IMG/VR virus record: IMGVR_UViG_3300042300_000888
Location: 1-47,208 of that record
DNA from: a virus
Reading direction: 5' to 3' (one strand)
Length of the DNA: 47,208 nt
A model generated the notes under the pieces. The model did no database searches, was not told where the DNA came from, and was given only the letters and a program-made list of their open reading frames with translations. The translations under genes were made by a program, and so were the position numbers. Numbering within the stretch: the first letter of the stretch is position 1; each line of letters starts with the position of its first letter. Shown piece by piece: positions 39,500-46,881 of this stretch.

Positions 39500-40270
39500 T
39501 CAAGAATTATTTTTAATAGTTTCAAGAATCCAATCTCTACCGGCGGGTACACTAGCATAAACGCCAGGATAAACACTACTTGCACATTCAAATCCCCACG
39601 ATGTAATACCATAGAGAACCCTTCGGTTCAATGAGGTAATTGGTCCGCCACTGTCACCATTACAAGTATCACCACCATCCAGCACTTCACTAGACGAAGA
39701 CAATTTGGCTCCACAAATCATTGTTTTGTCGTCAAATTGATCGCCCAAAACAGTACTGCATTGACTCTGTTGCCAAATTGGAAACTTCAATTCCTTCAAT
39801 TGGGATGATATTGTACCCGATTCGGTAATACCCCAACCAAATGCTCTATGGTTTCCCACGACATTCTTTGTTGCCAGTTTTGGATACAATCTTGATTTTA
39901 ATTTTCTCTTTAATTTAAAGAGTGCCCAGTCTCGCTTATATGTAAAGCCACTCCAATTATCAAAAAATACAGACTCTACTCCAGATCTTGCCTTTGGATG
40001 AGAAAGACTCTTACCACCAACACCTACTTTGAAGAAAGATAGGTCGTAAAATTTTGACAATTCGGCACAGTGTGCAGCCGTCAGTACCCAACCAGGCTTG
40101 ATGAGCGTCCCGCCACAAAAGAATTCACCATCGAGATATAGTGCAGTCATATATGGTACAGCACGATTCACCGTTATACCATTAATAATTCTTTCAGTAG
40201 TTTGTGCGTGTGACTTTACACATACAAACAAAGATAATGCCAATAGTCCAATTTTTGTTTTAATTTTCAT
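39500..40270 (-). CDS. Secreted trypsin-like serine protease (family S1)
   Basis: 256 residues. Signal peptide ~1-22 (MKIKTKIGLLALSLFVCVKS, cut after SHA). A short propeptide leads to R27-I28 in 'ERIINGI', the classic S1 activation site. Catalytic triad: His67 in 'LTAAHC', Asp114 in 'KRDWALFKL', Ser207 in 'CNGDSGGP'. Asp201, six residues before Ser207, is the trypsin specificity residue, so cleavage after Lys/Arg is expected. Cysteines 52/68, 171/186 and 203/229 fit the three common S1 disulfides, so the mature enzyme is suited to the periplasm or outside. No late box is clear. Possible roles: destroying host surface proteins, lysis, or maturing another exported protein. Confidence 0.93.
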   Translation of the reverse strand: MKIKTKIGLLALSLFVCVKSHAQTTERIINGITVNRAVPYMTALYLDGEFFCGGTLIKPGWVLTAAHCAELSKFYDLSFFKVGVGGKSLSHPKARSGVESVFFDNWSGFTYKRDWALFKLKRKLKSRLYPKLATKNVVGNHRAFGWGITESGTISSQLKELKFPIWQQSQCSTVLGDQFDDKTMICGAKLSSSSEVLDGGDTCNGDSGGPITSLNRRVLYGITSWGFECASSVYPGVYASVPAGRDWILETIKNNS

Positions 40271-40284
40271 ATATGCTCAGAGTT

Positions 40285-40383
40285 TTATTTCATTTCATCA
40301 TTAAATTCATCCAAGATCATTTGCACTAGAATGACCACAAAAATGATAATCGCAAATACAAGTATAAAGTAAAGTTCCATCAT
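40285..40383 (-). CDS. Putative 32-residue membrane protein
   Basis: A short frame starts 2 bp after the AAA+ ATPase stop: MMELYFILVFAIIIFVVILV, then QMILDEFNDEMK. It has one transmembrane helix followed by an acidic tail, the shape of small phage membrane effectors. Position fills the 115-bp gap before the protease gene. No strong Shine-Dalgarno is seen, so translation would rely on coupling. A chance hydrophobic AT-rich frame cannot be excluded. Confidence 0.45.
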   Translation of the reverse strand: MMELYFILVFAIIIFVVILVQMILDEFNDEMK

Positions 40384-40385
40384 AG

Positions 40386-41273
40386 TTAAAACAGTTCAAT
40401 TTCGGTGTCTTCTTTTTTCAGTTCTTCTATATCGGTTTGACCATCTAAGATTTTTATCTCCTCTAGATTATACATTTTATCCCACAGTGTGTAAAAGGTT
40501 TCTTGAGTAGACTTATCAAATCGACTTAAACATAGTTTTACCGAATCATTAATATTTCCTATAATGTTATTGGTTTGTAATATATGAACCAAACGACGAG
40601 TGGTTACGACTTCATTTGAACCACCATCATCAAAGGTATCTCTAATGGATTCAGACCACGAGAGTAAGGTATTGACAATTTTTTCATCGCCTCTAGTCAT
40701 TATCTTGGTAAGAATCTTTTTCTCATTCGCTTTACTTGGATATTTTTGTTCCAGTGTGATTGCAAATCTTTCCAGAAATGCTTCATTCAAAAAGTTAGTA
40801 CCGATAAACTTACCAGTTTCATCACCTTGACCTTTCGTATTGGCGGTAGCGATTATGGTAAAGCCAGGTGCTGGCGTTACGACCTCATTCATTTTCTTTA
40901 TGTACAAAGGATTACCTTCAAGTACAGGTTGTAGACACATAATTCTGTTAGATGCCAAATCAACCTCGTCTAACAAAAGAACCGCACCTTCCCGCATTGC
41001 TTCAACGACCGGACCATAATGCCATACGGTGTCACCATCCTTCAATCTAAAACCACCGATCAAATCATCTTCATCCGTTTCAATGGTTACGTTTATTCTG
41101 ATCAATTTTCTTTTCAGATCGGCGCATACTTGTTCTACCATCATAGTTTTGCCGTTACCGGACAAACCAGTAATAAAGACAGGAAAGAAATTTTGACTAC
41201 CGACAATCTGTGAAAGTAGATTATGATGGCCCCACTTTACATAGTTGTTATTTTTGGTCGGTACAATTGACAT
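40386..41273 (-). CDS. MoxR/CobS-type AAA+ ATPase
   Basis: 295 residues from the ATG at 41273, chosen for TTGGAG upstream; the frame extends to 41324. Walker A 'GLSGNGKT' at 36-43, Walker B 'VLLLDEVD' at 98-105, sensor-1 'IATAN' at 141-145, and an arginine finger in 'FLERF' (Arg169). 'YGPVVEAMREGAVLLLDEVDLA' and 'LEGNPLYI' are typical of MoxR/CobS ATPases, which remodel partners through a VWA protein. Phage copies are usually labelled CobS (cobaltochelatase subunit), but nothing else of cobalamin synthesis is nearby. The next two genes upstream encode a VWA protein and a metalloprotease, forming one module. Confidence 0.9.
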   Translation of the reverse strand: MSIVPTKNNNYVKWGHHNLLSQIVGSQNFFPVFITGLSGNGKTMMVEQVCADLKRKLIRINVTIETDEDDLIGGFRLKDGDTVWHYGPVVEAMREGAVLLLDEVDLASNRIMCLQPVLEGNPLYIKKMNEVVTPAPGFTIIATANTKGQGDETGKFIGTNFLNEAFLERFAITLEQKYPSKANEKKILTKIMTRGDEKIVNTLLSWSESIRDTFDDGGSNEVVTTRRLVHILQTNNIIGNINDSVKLCLSRFDKSTQETFYTLWDKMYNLEEIKILDGQTDIEELKKEDTEIELF

Positions 41274-41324
41274 AACAATGATCTCCAAGATAAACAATTT
41301 TTCTATAATTAAATTATCACACAA

Positions 41325-42590
41325 TCAAACTAACAGATCAACAATTTTTTCGGAAATAATTTTTAAAGATTTTGTCTTGACTAAACTTTTGGTCATATCT
41401 CTGCCAATTTTGCTTATTTCTTTTTTTACATTTTCGACTTGTTTTGGTCTTTTGGCATATATATCTTTATCGAAATCATCATCGAGTCCTTCATCATCCA
41501 AAGATTCTACGTCATTCCAAAAATCACTTCGTTGTATTACATCAAAACATCCAAATACACTCTTATTAAGACAAATAAAAGTATTGAAAGATTGTGGCAA
41601 ATTATTAACTTTAACTTTGATATCATCAGAAGAGAATCTATCACTGTGGATATAGAATTCGTGGCACTTCAATGATTGACCAAAGTGTTTTCTTAATGCA
41701 GAAACTAAAGTATGATATTGAGCCGGTTTCCAATCGATGTGATGGTACATCATATTGTCGGTTCTATTTCTAATTAATCCATTTTTCACAAGTGTTTCAT
41801 AATTAGACAAAACATCATAAAAGTAACTTTTATTTTTGTACTTTATGTTTAAAGATGTTTGTCCGCCAAGTGAGTCTCTGGAGAATAATTCGTTTCTGCT
41901 TTCAATTGTATCCGTTGCATCGCCATCGGTTATGACGATTAAATGAGTTATATCCTTTTTGTGTTTTTGTTGAAAATTATCTACTACCTTAAAACATTCA
42001 AACATTGAATTATTCAGTGGAGTACCAGAGAGTCCGTAGCCGAATGAGTGTGCATAGCTCGCCTCGGAGGCAGCTCTAGCGAGATAATAAAATGCTTTAG
42101 ATTGCATTTGAAAATCTAGCTTCGATGATGAAGATGATAAAAAATTATATAATCTGCATTTGTCCGGAGGTGCATTAAATGGATAATGTTCAGACTCATA
42201 ATTATGTACTCTAAAATCACTAAACCCATAAACATCAAACGGCAAACCGGCCTTTTTACAAAACTTGGCAAACAATAAAATTTGTAGTATGCAAGGCAAA
42301 TATTCAGAACCCATACTACCAGACATATCAAACAATACGACAAAACCGTAACTGTCGCCTTTGTAATCGATCTGTTTTCTAATAAAAATATCTTCCGATA
42401 GTTTATGTTTGGATAATGATTGAGTGTCTAGTATACCAGTTTTTTTGAATTGCGTTTTGTGATATTCTCTGGTTTTTTGTTTTCTTAGAAACAATTGCGT
42501 CATATGACTCGAAATCATTTCTAATGCACGATCCATTTTTTCATAATCAGATTTATATCTTGATGCATTATCTCTGGTATAGTAATTCAT
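41325..42590 (-). CDS. VWA-domain protein with complete MIDAS (CobT C-terminus-like)
   Basis: 421 residues from the ATG at 42590 (GAAGG ten bases upstream; a TTG at 42599 is the alternative). Residues ~1-75 are helical and basic. The VWA domain spans ~80-330 with all MIDAS elements: D88-x-S90-x-S92 in 'LFDMSGSMGS', T190 in 'LSGTPL' and D222 in 'ITDGD'. The C-terminal ~80 residues are charged and helical. MoxR-type ATPases act on or through such VWA partners, so it is probably the adaptor for the downstream ATPase. The preceding metalloprotease gene overlaps the alternative start by 1-3 bp. CobT shares this VWA type, but its chelatase role is doubtful here. Confidence 0.88.
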   Translation of the reverse strand: MNYYTRDNASRYKSDYEKMDRALEMISSHMTQLFLRKQKTREYHKTQFKKTGILDTQSLSKHKLSEDIFIRKQIDYKGDSYGFVVLFDMSGSMGSEYLPCILQILLFAKFCKKAGLPFDVYGFSDFRVHNYESEHYPFNAPPDKCRLYNFLSSSSSKLDFQMQSKAFYYLARAASEASYAHSFGYGLSGTPLNNSMFECFKVVDNFQQKHKKDITHLIVITDGDATDTIESRNELFSRDSLGGQTSLNIKYKNKSYFYDVLSNYETLVKNGLIRNRTDNMMYHHIDWKPAQYHTLVSALRKHFGQSLKCHEFYIHSDRFSSDDIKVKVNNLPQSFNTFICLNKSVFGCFDVIQRSDFWNDVESLDDEGLDDDFDKDIYAKRPKQVENVKKEISKIGRDMTKSLVKTKSLKIISEKIVDLLV

Positions 42591-42595
42591 TTTTA

Positions 42596-43528
42596 TCAAC
42601 CTTCATAATATGATAAAATTCGATGGAGTACATCAGCAGTGAATAATTTGCTATTACTAATGATATCGCAATTACTAATTTCAATGCAAGTGATATTTTT
42701 AGATAATGCTTCTTGTAAACTTTCATTCATTTTCTGTTCAAAGGTGTTTTGGATTTCAGAAAAGAATTCGCCAGAATCATTCTTCGTGGGTTTCTGTGGT
42801 TGAATCTGTTCGGATTGTTGTTGCGTTTCATTTTGTTCATTTTGACCACCATCAGAAGTCTCAGTACCAGAAACTTCTACTTTTTGCATTTGAGATTCAT
42901 TCTCTTGGTCTTCTTCGTTTTCTTGATCTTTTTCTTTTTCTCTCTTTAGATACTCTAGAATTTCTCTCGATACTGTTACAACACTTTCAAAGTTATAACA
43001 AGTTATACATTTCTTGACTAATGAAAGTTCTTCGGTGTTAAAGACTATTCTACCATACGATTCATAATTGGCTTTTACCTTGAGGTATAATACCAATCTA
43101 TCCAAAAATGTTTTGTAATTAATTTTGTGTAATGAGTGTGATATTTTTTCTTCGTTACCAAAGAAATCATTTTCCAACAACCATTTAATTCCGTTTTTAT
43201 AATCAGAAACCAAGCCAGGATATTTTTGTTTTATCTTTATATCGATTCGATAGTCTTCTACTATATTGATGATTGGTTTTAATTCTTTACCCTCTTCACT
43301 CACAAATATATCATCATACGGAGTAAACAATGCGTGGCCAACTTCGTGTCCTATAACGAAATGATATAATTGTTCTTGCTTGAAGTCCCAGAATGGTAAA
43401 TATAAAGTTCTGTTCTTTATATCAAAGGCTGCGGTAGTCAAACTCTGATTAAGAACAACGCCGATATTTTCACTAGCAAACAGTTTTGCCAGTAGCTCAT
43501 AATTCTGTATTGCATTGTTTGATTTCAT
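42596..43528 (-). CDS. HExGH zinc metalloprotease-like partner of the VWA/AAA+ module
   Basis: 310 residues. 'VIGHEVGHALFTP' (His61, Glu62, His65) is a zincin active-site helix. 'INIVEDYRIDIKIKQKYPG' at 87-105 provides an Asp/Glu third-ligand candidate and resembles a motif I associate with phage VWA-linked peptidases. A long acidic, Gln/Glu-rich linker lies at ~200-260 (EKEKDQENEEDQENESQMQ), then a short helical end. The N-terminal half suggests proteolysis; the linker suggests a flexible tether. It is encoded immediately before the VWA gene, with the ATPase next, so substrate selection and unfolding by those partners is a reasonable model (inference). No signal peptide is present, so it should act in the cytoplasm. 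Confidence 0.85.
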   Translation of the reverse strand: MKSNNAIQNYELLAKLFASENIGVVLNQSLTTAAFDIKNRTLYLPFWDFKQEQLYHFVIGHEVGHALFTPYDDIFVSEEGKELKPIINIVEDYRIDIKIKQKYPGLVSDYKNGIKWLLENDFFGNEEKISHSLHKINYKTFLDRLVLYLKVKANYESYGRIVFNTEELSLVKKCITCYNFESVVTVSREILEYLKREKEKDQENEEDQENESQMQKVEVSGTETSDGGQNEQNETQQQSEQIQPQKPTKNDSGEFFSEIQNTFEQKMNESLQEALSKNITCIEISNCDIISNSKLFTADVLHRILSYYEG

Positions 43529-43538
43529 TTTAAAAATC

Positions 43539-43760
43539 TCAGTATACTAAAGATAAATCTTCACAAATAGCAATCACTTCTTCCTCAAAATCTTTGTAGG
43601 AAAAGTTATCCGGTAATACTTCATACGCATGTTCAAGTATCTCGGACACTATATCATTTGTTTTAAACCCATACTTATTCGCAATTTGAGTAGCTATCCT
43701 TTTACATTGTATCATTTGTTGCGATGAATTTCTAGGGAATTGATATATTTTAGCAGACAT
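43539..43760 (-). CDS. Small helical protein, unknown
   Basis: 73 residues (MSAKIYQFPRNSSQQMIQCK start). The 'AKIYQFP' opening resembles small phage and bacterial regulators that begin '...VYQFP', but no DNA-binding motif is clear. The ATG touches the upstream stop (shared base at 43760). The gene lies 10 bp before the metalloprotease, so a link to that module is possible. Confidence 0.65.
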   Translation of the reverse strand: MSAKIYQFPRNSSQQMIQCKRIATQIANKYGFKTNDIVSEILEHAYEVLPDNFSYKDFEEEVIAICEDLSLVY

Positions 43761-43975
43761 TATTGAACCTCATCCATTTGGTGTTCGGTCAAAAACTTAT
43801 TAAGAGCTACATAATGTAAGTCTATTGCCTTTTTGGTTTCTAGTGCTTTCTCGTATTCCTCCTCATAATAAAATTTAGTGTATAGCTGTTGTAGTTGTTT
43901 AAGATTGTCTAAGACTTTTCTTAGTACTATAGACAATTCTTCTTTCGTCAATTGTTCTGGATATTTGTATTCCAT
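43760..43975 (-). CDS. Small coiled-coil-like protein, unknown
   Basis: 71 residues, helical, Glu/Lys/Leu-rich (LTKEELSIVLRKVLDNLKQLQQLYTKFYYEEEYEKALETKKAI). A helical hairpin is likely. No family recognised. The 56 bp upstream (43976-44031) separate it from the 115-aa gene and contain no promoter that I can recognise. Confidence 0.65.
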   Translation of the reverse strand: MEYKYPEQLTKEELSIVLRKVLDNLKQLQQLYTKFYYEEEYEKALETKKAIDLHYVALNKFLTEHQMDEVQ

Positions 43976-44031
43976 GTTTGTCTCGATTTACCTTACTATT
44001 TTAGTATATCGTATTAGATACTGAGGTGCAA

Positions 44032-44379
44032 TCATTTTTTATGAAGTTTAAAACAGTCTTTCAGACAGACTATAAGTTTATTTAAGGCATCGGTTTTATT
44101 GAAGTTCTTTTTGCCAAATTGCTCTCGTAGGACAACTTGTGGCACATCCTTGTTATTTGCTATCTCGAACTGAATCCAAAACTTATCAGCGTCAGAATCG
44201 TCTTCTTCTACAGTGATAATTTTAAGAGCCTTTATCACGCCGTCTCGGTACAATTGAGTAAGTGGTTCATATTCATAACTACTCAAAACATTTGAATCGC
44301 CAATTAATACAGGACAACCACCATGCGAATCTGGAAGTGTTGATTGTAGATAATTAATGACATCAAGAATCGTTTTCAT
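44032..44379 (-). CDS. Unknown alpha/beta protein
   Basis: 115 residues (MKTILDVINYLQSTLPDSHG start). Strand/helix alternation with 'GCPVLIGDSNVLSSYEYEPL' in the N-terminal half. No catalytic motif recognised. The ATG lies inside the 3' end of the phosphoesterase gene (17-bp overlap), preceded by AAGGAG, so the two are co-translated. Confidence 0.7.
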   Translation of the reverse strand: MKTILDVINYLQSTLPDSHGGCPVLIGDSNVLSSYEYEPLTQLYRDGVIKALKIITVEEDDSDADKFWIQFEIANNKDVPQVVLREQFGKKNFNKTDALNKLIVCLKDCFKLHKK

Positions 44380-44914
44380 TTTCTCCTTGTTTAATTGTTA
44401 TACCATTTTCTATAGGATCTATATCTTTCATTTTCTCTATAATTTGATCGATAGAAACTGGCATGTATTTCCAAACATCGACACCTACATCAGTCGATCT
44501 GCCAAAATCTGGCAAATTTCCGTGTGAGTGTCCATATAGATGTATGCCACCATGTCGAATCTTGCTCCAGGTTCTGTGGGCGTAGTGTGACAAGAAAAAG
44601 TGATAGCCATATTTCTTTATGGAGTGTACATCTTTGACAAAATTAAATCTCTTGTGTTTTGTGACAAATTCATTATCGTGATTTCCTTTTATTAGGTTTA
44701 TGTTGCCGTGCAACCTTCCTATAATTCTATCGGAATTAATGAATCCAAAATCACCAAGATGATAGATCGTGTCACCTCCCTTAACTGTGTTGTTCCAATT
44801 TTGCATTAGAATCTCATCGTGCTCTTCAATCGAAGAGAATGGACGATTACAATATTTTATTATGTTTCTATGTCCGAAGTGTGTGTCGGCTATGAACCAA
44901 ACGTTGTGTTTCAT
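44363..44914 (-). CDS. Calcineurin-like metallophosphoesterase
   Basis: 183 residues, the length of small single-domain phosphoesterases. All metal-binding motifs are present: D10-x-H12 in 'IADTHFGH', G54-D55 in 'YHLGDFG', G77-N-H-D80, H110 in 'FLSHYAH' and G128-H-S-H131. This subgroup hydrolyses phosphomono- or diesters using two metal ions. Family neighbours include small bacterial proteins acting on cyclic nucleotides or dinucleotides and nucleic-acid ends, so the substrate cannot be set. In a phage it could degrade a host signal nucleotide (inference). It overlaps its neighbours on both sides (ATGA upstream, 17 bp downstream). Confidence 0.92.
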   Translation of the reverse strand: MKHNVWFIADTHFGHRNIIKYCNRPFSSIEEHDEILMQNWNNTVKGGDTIYHLGDFGFINSDRIIGRLHGNINLIKGNHDNEFVTKHKRFNFVKDVHSIKKYGYHFFLSHYAHRTWSKIRHGGIHLYGHSHGNLPDFGRSTDVGVDVWKYMPVSIDQIIEKMKDIDPIENGITIKQGENENDS

Positions 44915-45093
44915 TGCTTTAGATTTTCTATCAGTCGATTATACATCTCTACGCCATCTCTCAATTCTTCTAATGCATCTTGTCTTTTTTCTAATGGTAA
45001 ATTTTCACTAGAGGATAAAATATCTCTACAAACATCTATAACATTTTTTAAAACGCCAATTTCATCTAATTGTATTTTAGTCAGAAAATCCAT
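44911..45093 (-). CDS. Small helical protein, unknown
   Basis: 60 residues, helical throughout (MDFLTKIQLDEIGVLKNVID...RQDALEELRDGVEMYNRLIENL). The stop overlaps the phosphoesterase ATG (ATGA). No family recognised. Confidence 0.6.
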   Translation of the reverse strand: MDFLTKIQLDEIGVLKNVIDVCRDILSSSENLPLEKRQDALEELRDGVEMYNRLIENLKQ

Positions 45094-45101
45094 ATTAACA
45101 C

Positions 45102-45380
45102 CTATTCAAAATAATAGTCATTTTCCGGTCTAATATAGTATTCACTATTGAGATTAACAACTTCTTTCCTTTGTATCATGGATAAAAAATTGTATTTTGT
45201 TATTCTTCTATTATTAGTATAGATCTGTGCCACACAATTATCAAGAAAAAACTCCCAGTCTTTTACATTTTTATGCACAAAAGGTTTATTCGATTTTGGA
45301 TAATCACCAAATACTCGTATAACAAACGATAAGCTATTGGAATTATTTGATACTATTATTTCAGTTGTAACCATTTTCAT
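45102..45380 (-). CDS. Unknown protein
   Basis: 92 residues (MKMVTTEIIVSNNSNSLSFV), mostly beta at the N-terminus with an Asn/Tyr-rich tail ending in 'YYIRPENDYYFE'. The start could be the ATG two codons later. It begins 5 bp after the lysine aminotransferase stop, so it is probably in that transcript. No domain recognised. Confidence 0.6.
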   Translation of the reverse strand: MKMVTTEIIVSNNSNSLSFVIRVFGDYPKSNKPFVHKNVKDWEFFLDNCVAQIYTNNRRITKYNFLSMIQRKEVVNLNSEYYIRPENDYYFE

Positions 45381-45385
45381 TCGCT

Positions 45386-46657
45386 TTACAAACTTTTGGC
45401 TAATATCTCAATAAGTAAATCAACCTCTTCCTTTGAGAATGTCAAAGATGGTCTAAGTCTTACTGAATTAAGACCACATCCTAGCAGAAATAATCCGTTT
45501 TGTCTACATCTTTTTATTAATGCATCACGTTCTCTTAAATGGTCAAAGGCACACATTAAACCTTTTCCTCTAGGATTTGAAACACCAAGATCGGTCAACT
45601 TCTTCAATAGATAGTCACCAACAATTTTGGCATTTTCAACTAGATTATCTTCTTTTATTATTTCTAGGTATCTCTGAGAGCGAACCATATCGACTAAATT
45701 TCCACCCCAAGTGGAATTGATTCTAGATTTTTCTACAAAAACATTATCTTTAACTTCCTGTACTCTAGGTCCGCTTAGTATACCACACACTTGCATCTTT
45801 TTGCCAAAACAGATAATATCTGGTACAGCCAAATAATGCTGATGGGCCCAAGTTTTACCAGTTAATCCTAAACCAGTTTGAACCTCATCGTATATTAATA
45901 GCATATCGAATTTATCTGCCAATGCACGAAGGTTCTCATGAAAATTTCCACTGAAATGATTGTCACCACCTTCGCCTTGTATTGGTTCAATTATGATTGC
46001 TGCACAAGTATCCTTTAATTTTTCTATTGTTTCCAGTGCAACGTTATAAAAATTACAATCAAGACTCAATTGCTGTTCTGGTGAATTAGACTGATGTAAT
46101 ACTGGTGCTTCAAGTCTAGGCCAATCGGGAAATTTTGGAAATAGTTCATACTTTCTAGGATCGTTTGTATTAGTTAAGCTGAGACTGTAGCCAGAGCGAC
46201 CATGAAATGAGTTTTTAAAATGCACGATCTTCAATTCGTTTGGATCGACATTCACTCCCCTTTCTTTAAGTCTCTTATATTTCCAGTCAAAGGCAACCTT
46301 CAATGCATTCTCTACCGCTAGTGTACCTCCGGCGATGAAAAAGGAATGAGTAAGATATGGTGGCACTGCTACATCAAAAAATGTTTCAACAAATTCCACA
46401 AACTCTTCAGTGAGAATATCAGAGTTTGACGGATTCGTCCTAGCACACCTCAATAGTTTTTCGCTAAATCGTTCATCGAACATTTTAGGATGATTGTGTC
46501 CTATGGGGTTGCTGGCAATAAAGCTAAATGCATCAAGATATTCTTTGCCTGTGCTCTTATCTACAAGAAAATTGCCGTGGCTCTTGTCAATATCAAAGAC
46601 AGTATCAAAATGATCTAACAGTATAAACTTTGAAATTCTTTCGTGAAGGTCGGACAT
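45386..46657 (-). CDS. lat: L-lysine 6-aminotransferase (PLP, class III)
   Basis: Moves the epsilon-amino group of L-lysine to 2-oxoglutarate, giving 2-aminoadipate 6-semialdehyde (which cyclises to piperideine-6-carboxylate) and glutamate. 423 residues, near full family length (about 450). It closely follows the actinobacterial Lat pattern: 'LDAFSFIASNPIGHNHPKM' (41-59), 'NPSNSD' (75-80), 'AGGTLAVENALKVAFDWK' (109-126), 'FHGRSGYSLSLTNT' (151-164), 'EPIQGEGGDNHF' (224-235), 'IYDEVQTGLGLTG' (255-267; Asp257 contacts the PLP ring), 'CFGKKMQVCG' (283-292; Lys286 is the Schiff-base residue), 'NSTWGGNLVDM' (314-324) and 'RLRPSLT' (400-406). AGAGG precedes the ATG. All key residues look intact, so it should be active. 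Confidence 0.93.
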   Translation of the reverse strand: MSDLHERISKFILLDHFDTVFDIDKSHGNFLVDKSTGKEYLDAFSFIASNPIGHNHPKMFDERFSEKLLRCARTNPSNSDILTEEFVEFVETFFDVAVPPYLTHSFFIAGGTLAVENALKVAFDWKYKRLKERGVNVDPNELKIVHFKNSFHGRSGYSLSLTNTNDPRKYELFPKFPDWPRLEAPVLHQSNSPEQQLSLDCNFYNVALETIEKLKDTCAAIIIEPIQGEGGDNHFSGNFHENLRALADKFDMLLIYDEVQTGLGLTGKTWAHQHYLAVPDIICFGKKMQVCGILSGPRVQEVKDNVFVEKSRINSTWGGNLVDMVRSQRYLEIIKEDNLVENAKIVGDYLLKKLTDLGVSNPRGKGLMCAFDHLRERDALIKRCRQNGLFLLGCGLNSVRLRPSLTFSKEEVDLLIEILAKSL

Positions 46658-46659
46658 GA

Positions 46660-46857
46660 TTACCTCTTTCTAAGTAACAGAACAACTAACAACAAAGACA
46701 CCGCAAAACTAACACTAATTCCCGAATACAACTTGACTCTATTATAGCTAGGTACAAGTTCATAGACAACGTGACCGACAATAACAGATCCGACACAAAG
46801 AAGAAAACAAAAAAACAGATTTAAAAAAAACTTCACAAAAGACAATAACTTTGACAT
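46660..46857 (-). CDS. Small two-span membrane protein, unknown
   Basis: 65 residues with two hydrophobic segments: ~8-33 (VKFFLNLFFCFLLCVGSVIVGH) and ~43-62 (YSGISVSFAVSLLLVVLLLR), ending in Arg/Lys. GAGGAAAT precedes the ATG. It ends 2 bp before the lysine aminotransferase start, so the two are co-transcribed. Size and topology fit a holin-like or spanin-like protein, but no motif supports either. Confidence 0.65.
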   Translation of the reverse strand: MSKLLSFVKFFLNLFFCFLLCVGSVIVGHVVYELVPSYNRVKLYSGISVSFAVSLLLVVLLLRKR

Positions 46858-46881
46858 ATTTCCTCACAATTCATACAAGGT

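Noticed and set aside
41245-41655. 136-residue plus-strand frame opposite the VWA/ATPase junction
   Set aside because: Antisense to conserved VWA sequence and crossing a gene border; hydrophobic AT-rich translation without a ribosome site.
40386-42590. Cobalamin (CobS/CobT) biosynthesis by the phage
   Set aside because: Only the generic ATPase and VWA features support it. No CobN-like large subunit or other pathway gene is seen, and the third gene of the cluster looks like a metalloprotease.
46660-46857. Holin assignment for the two-span membrane protein
   Set aside because: Size and topology fit, but no endolysin is adjacent and there is no family motif; left as unknown.
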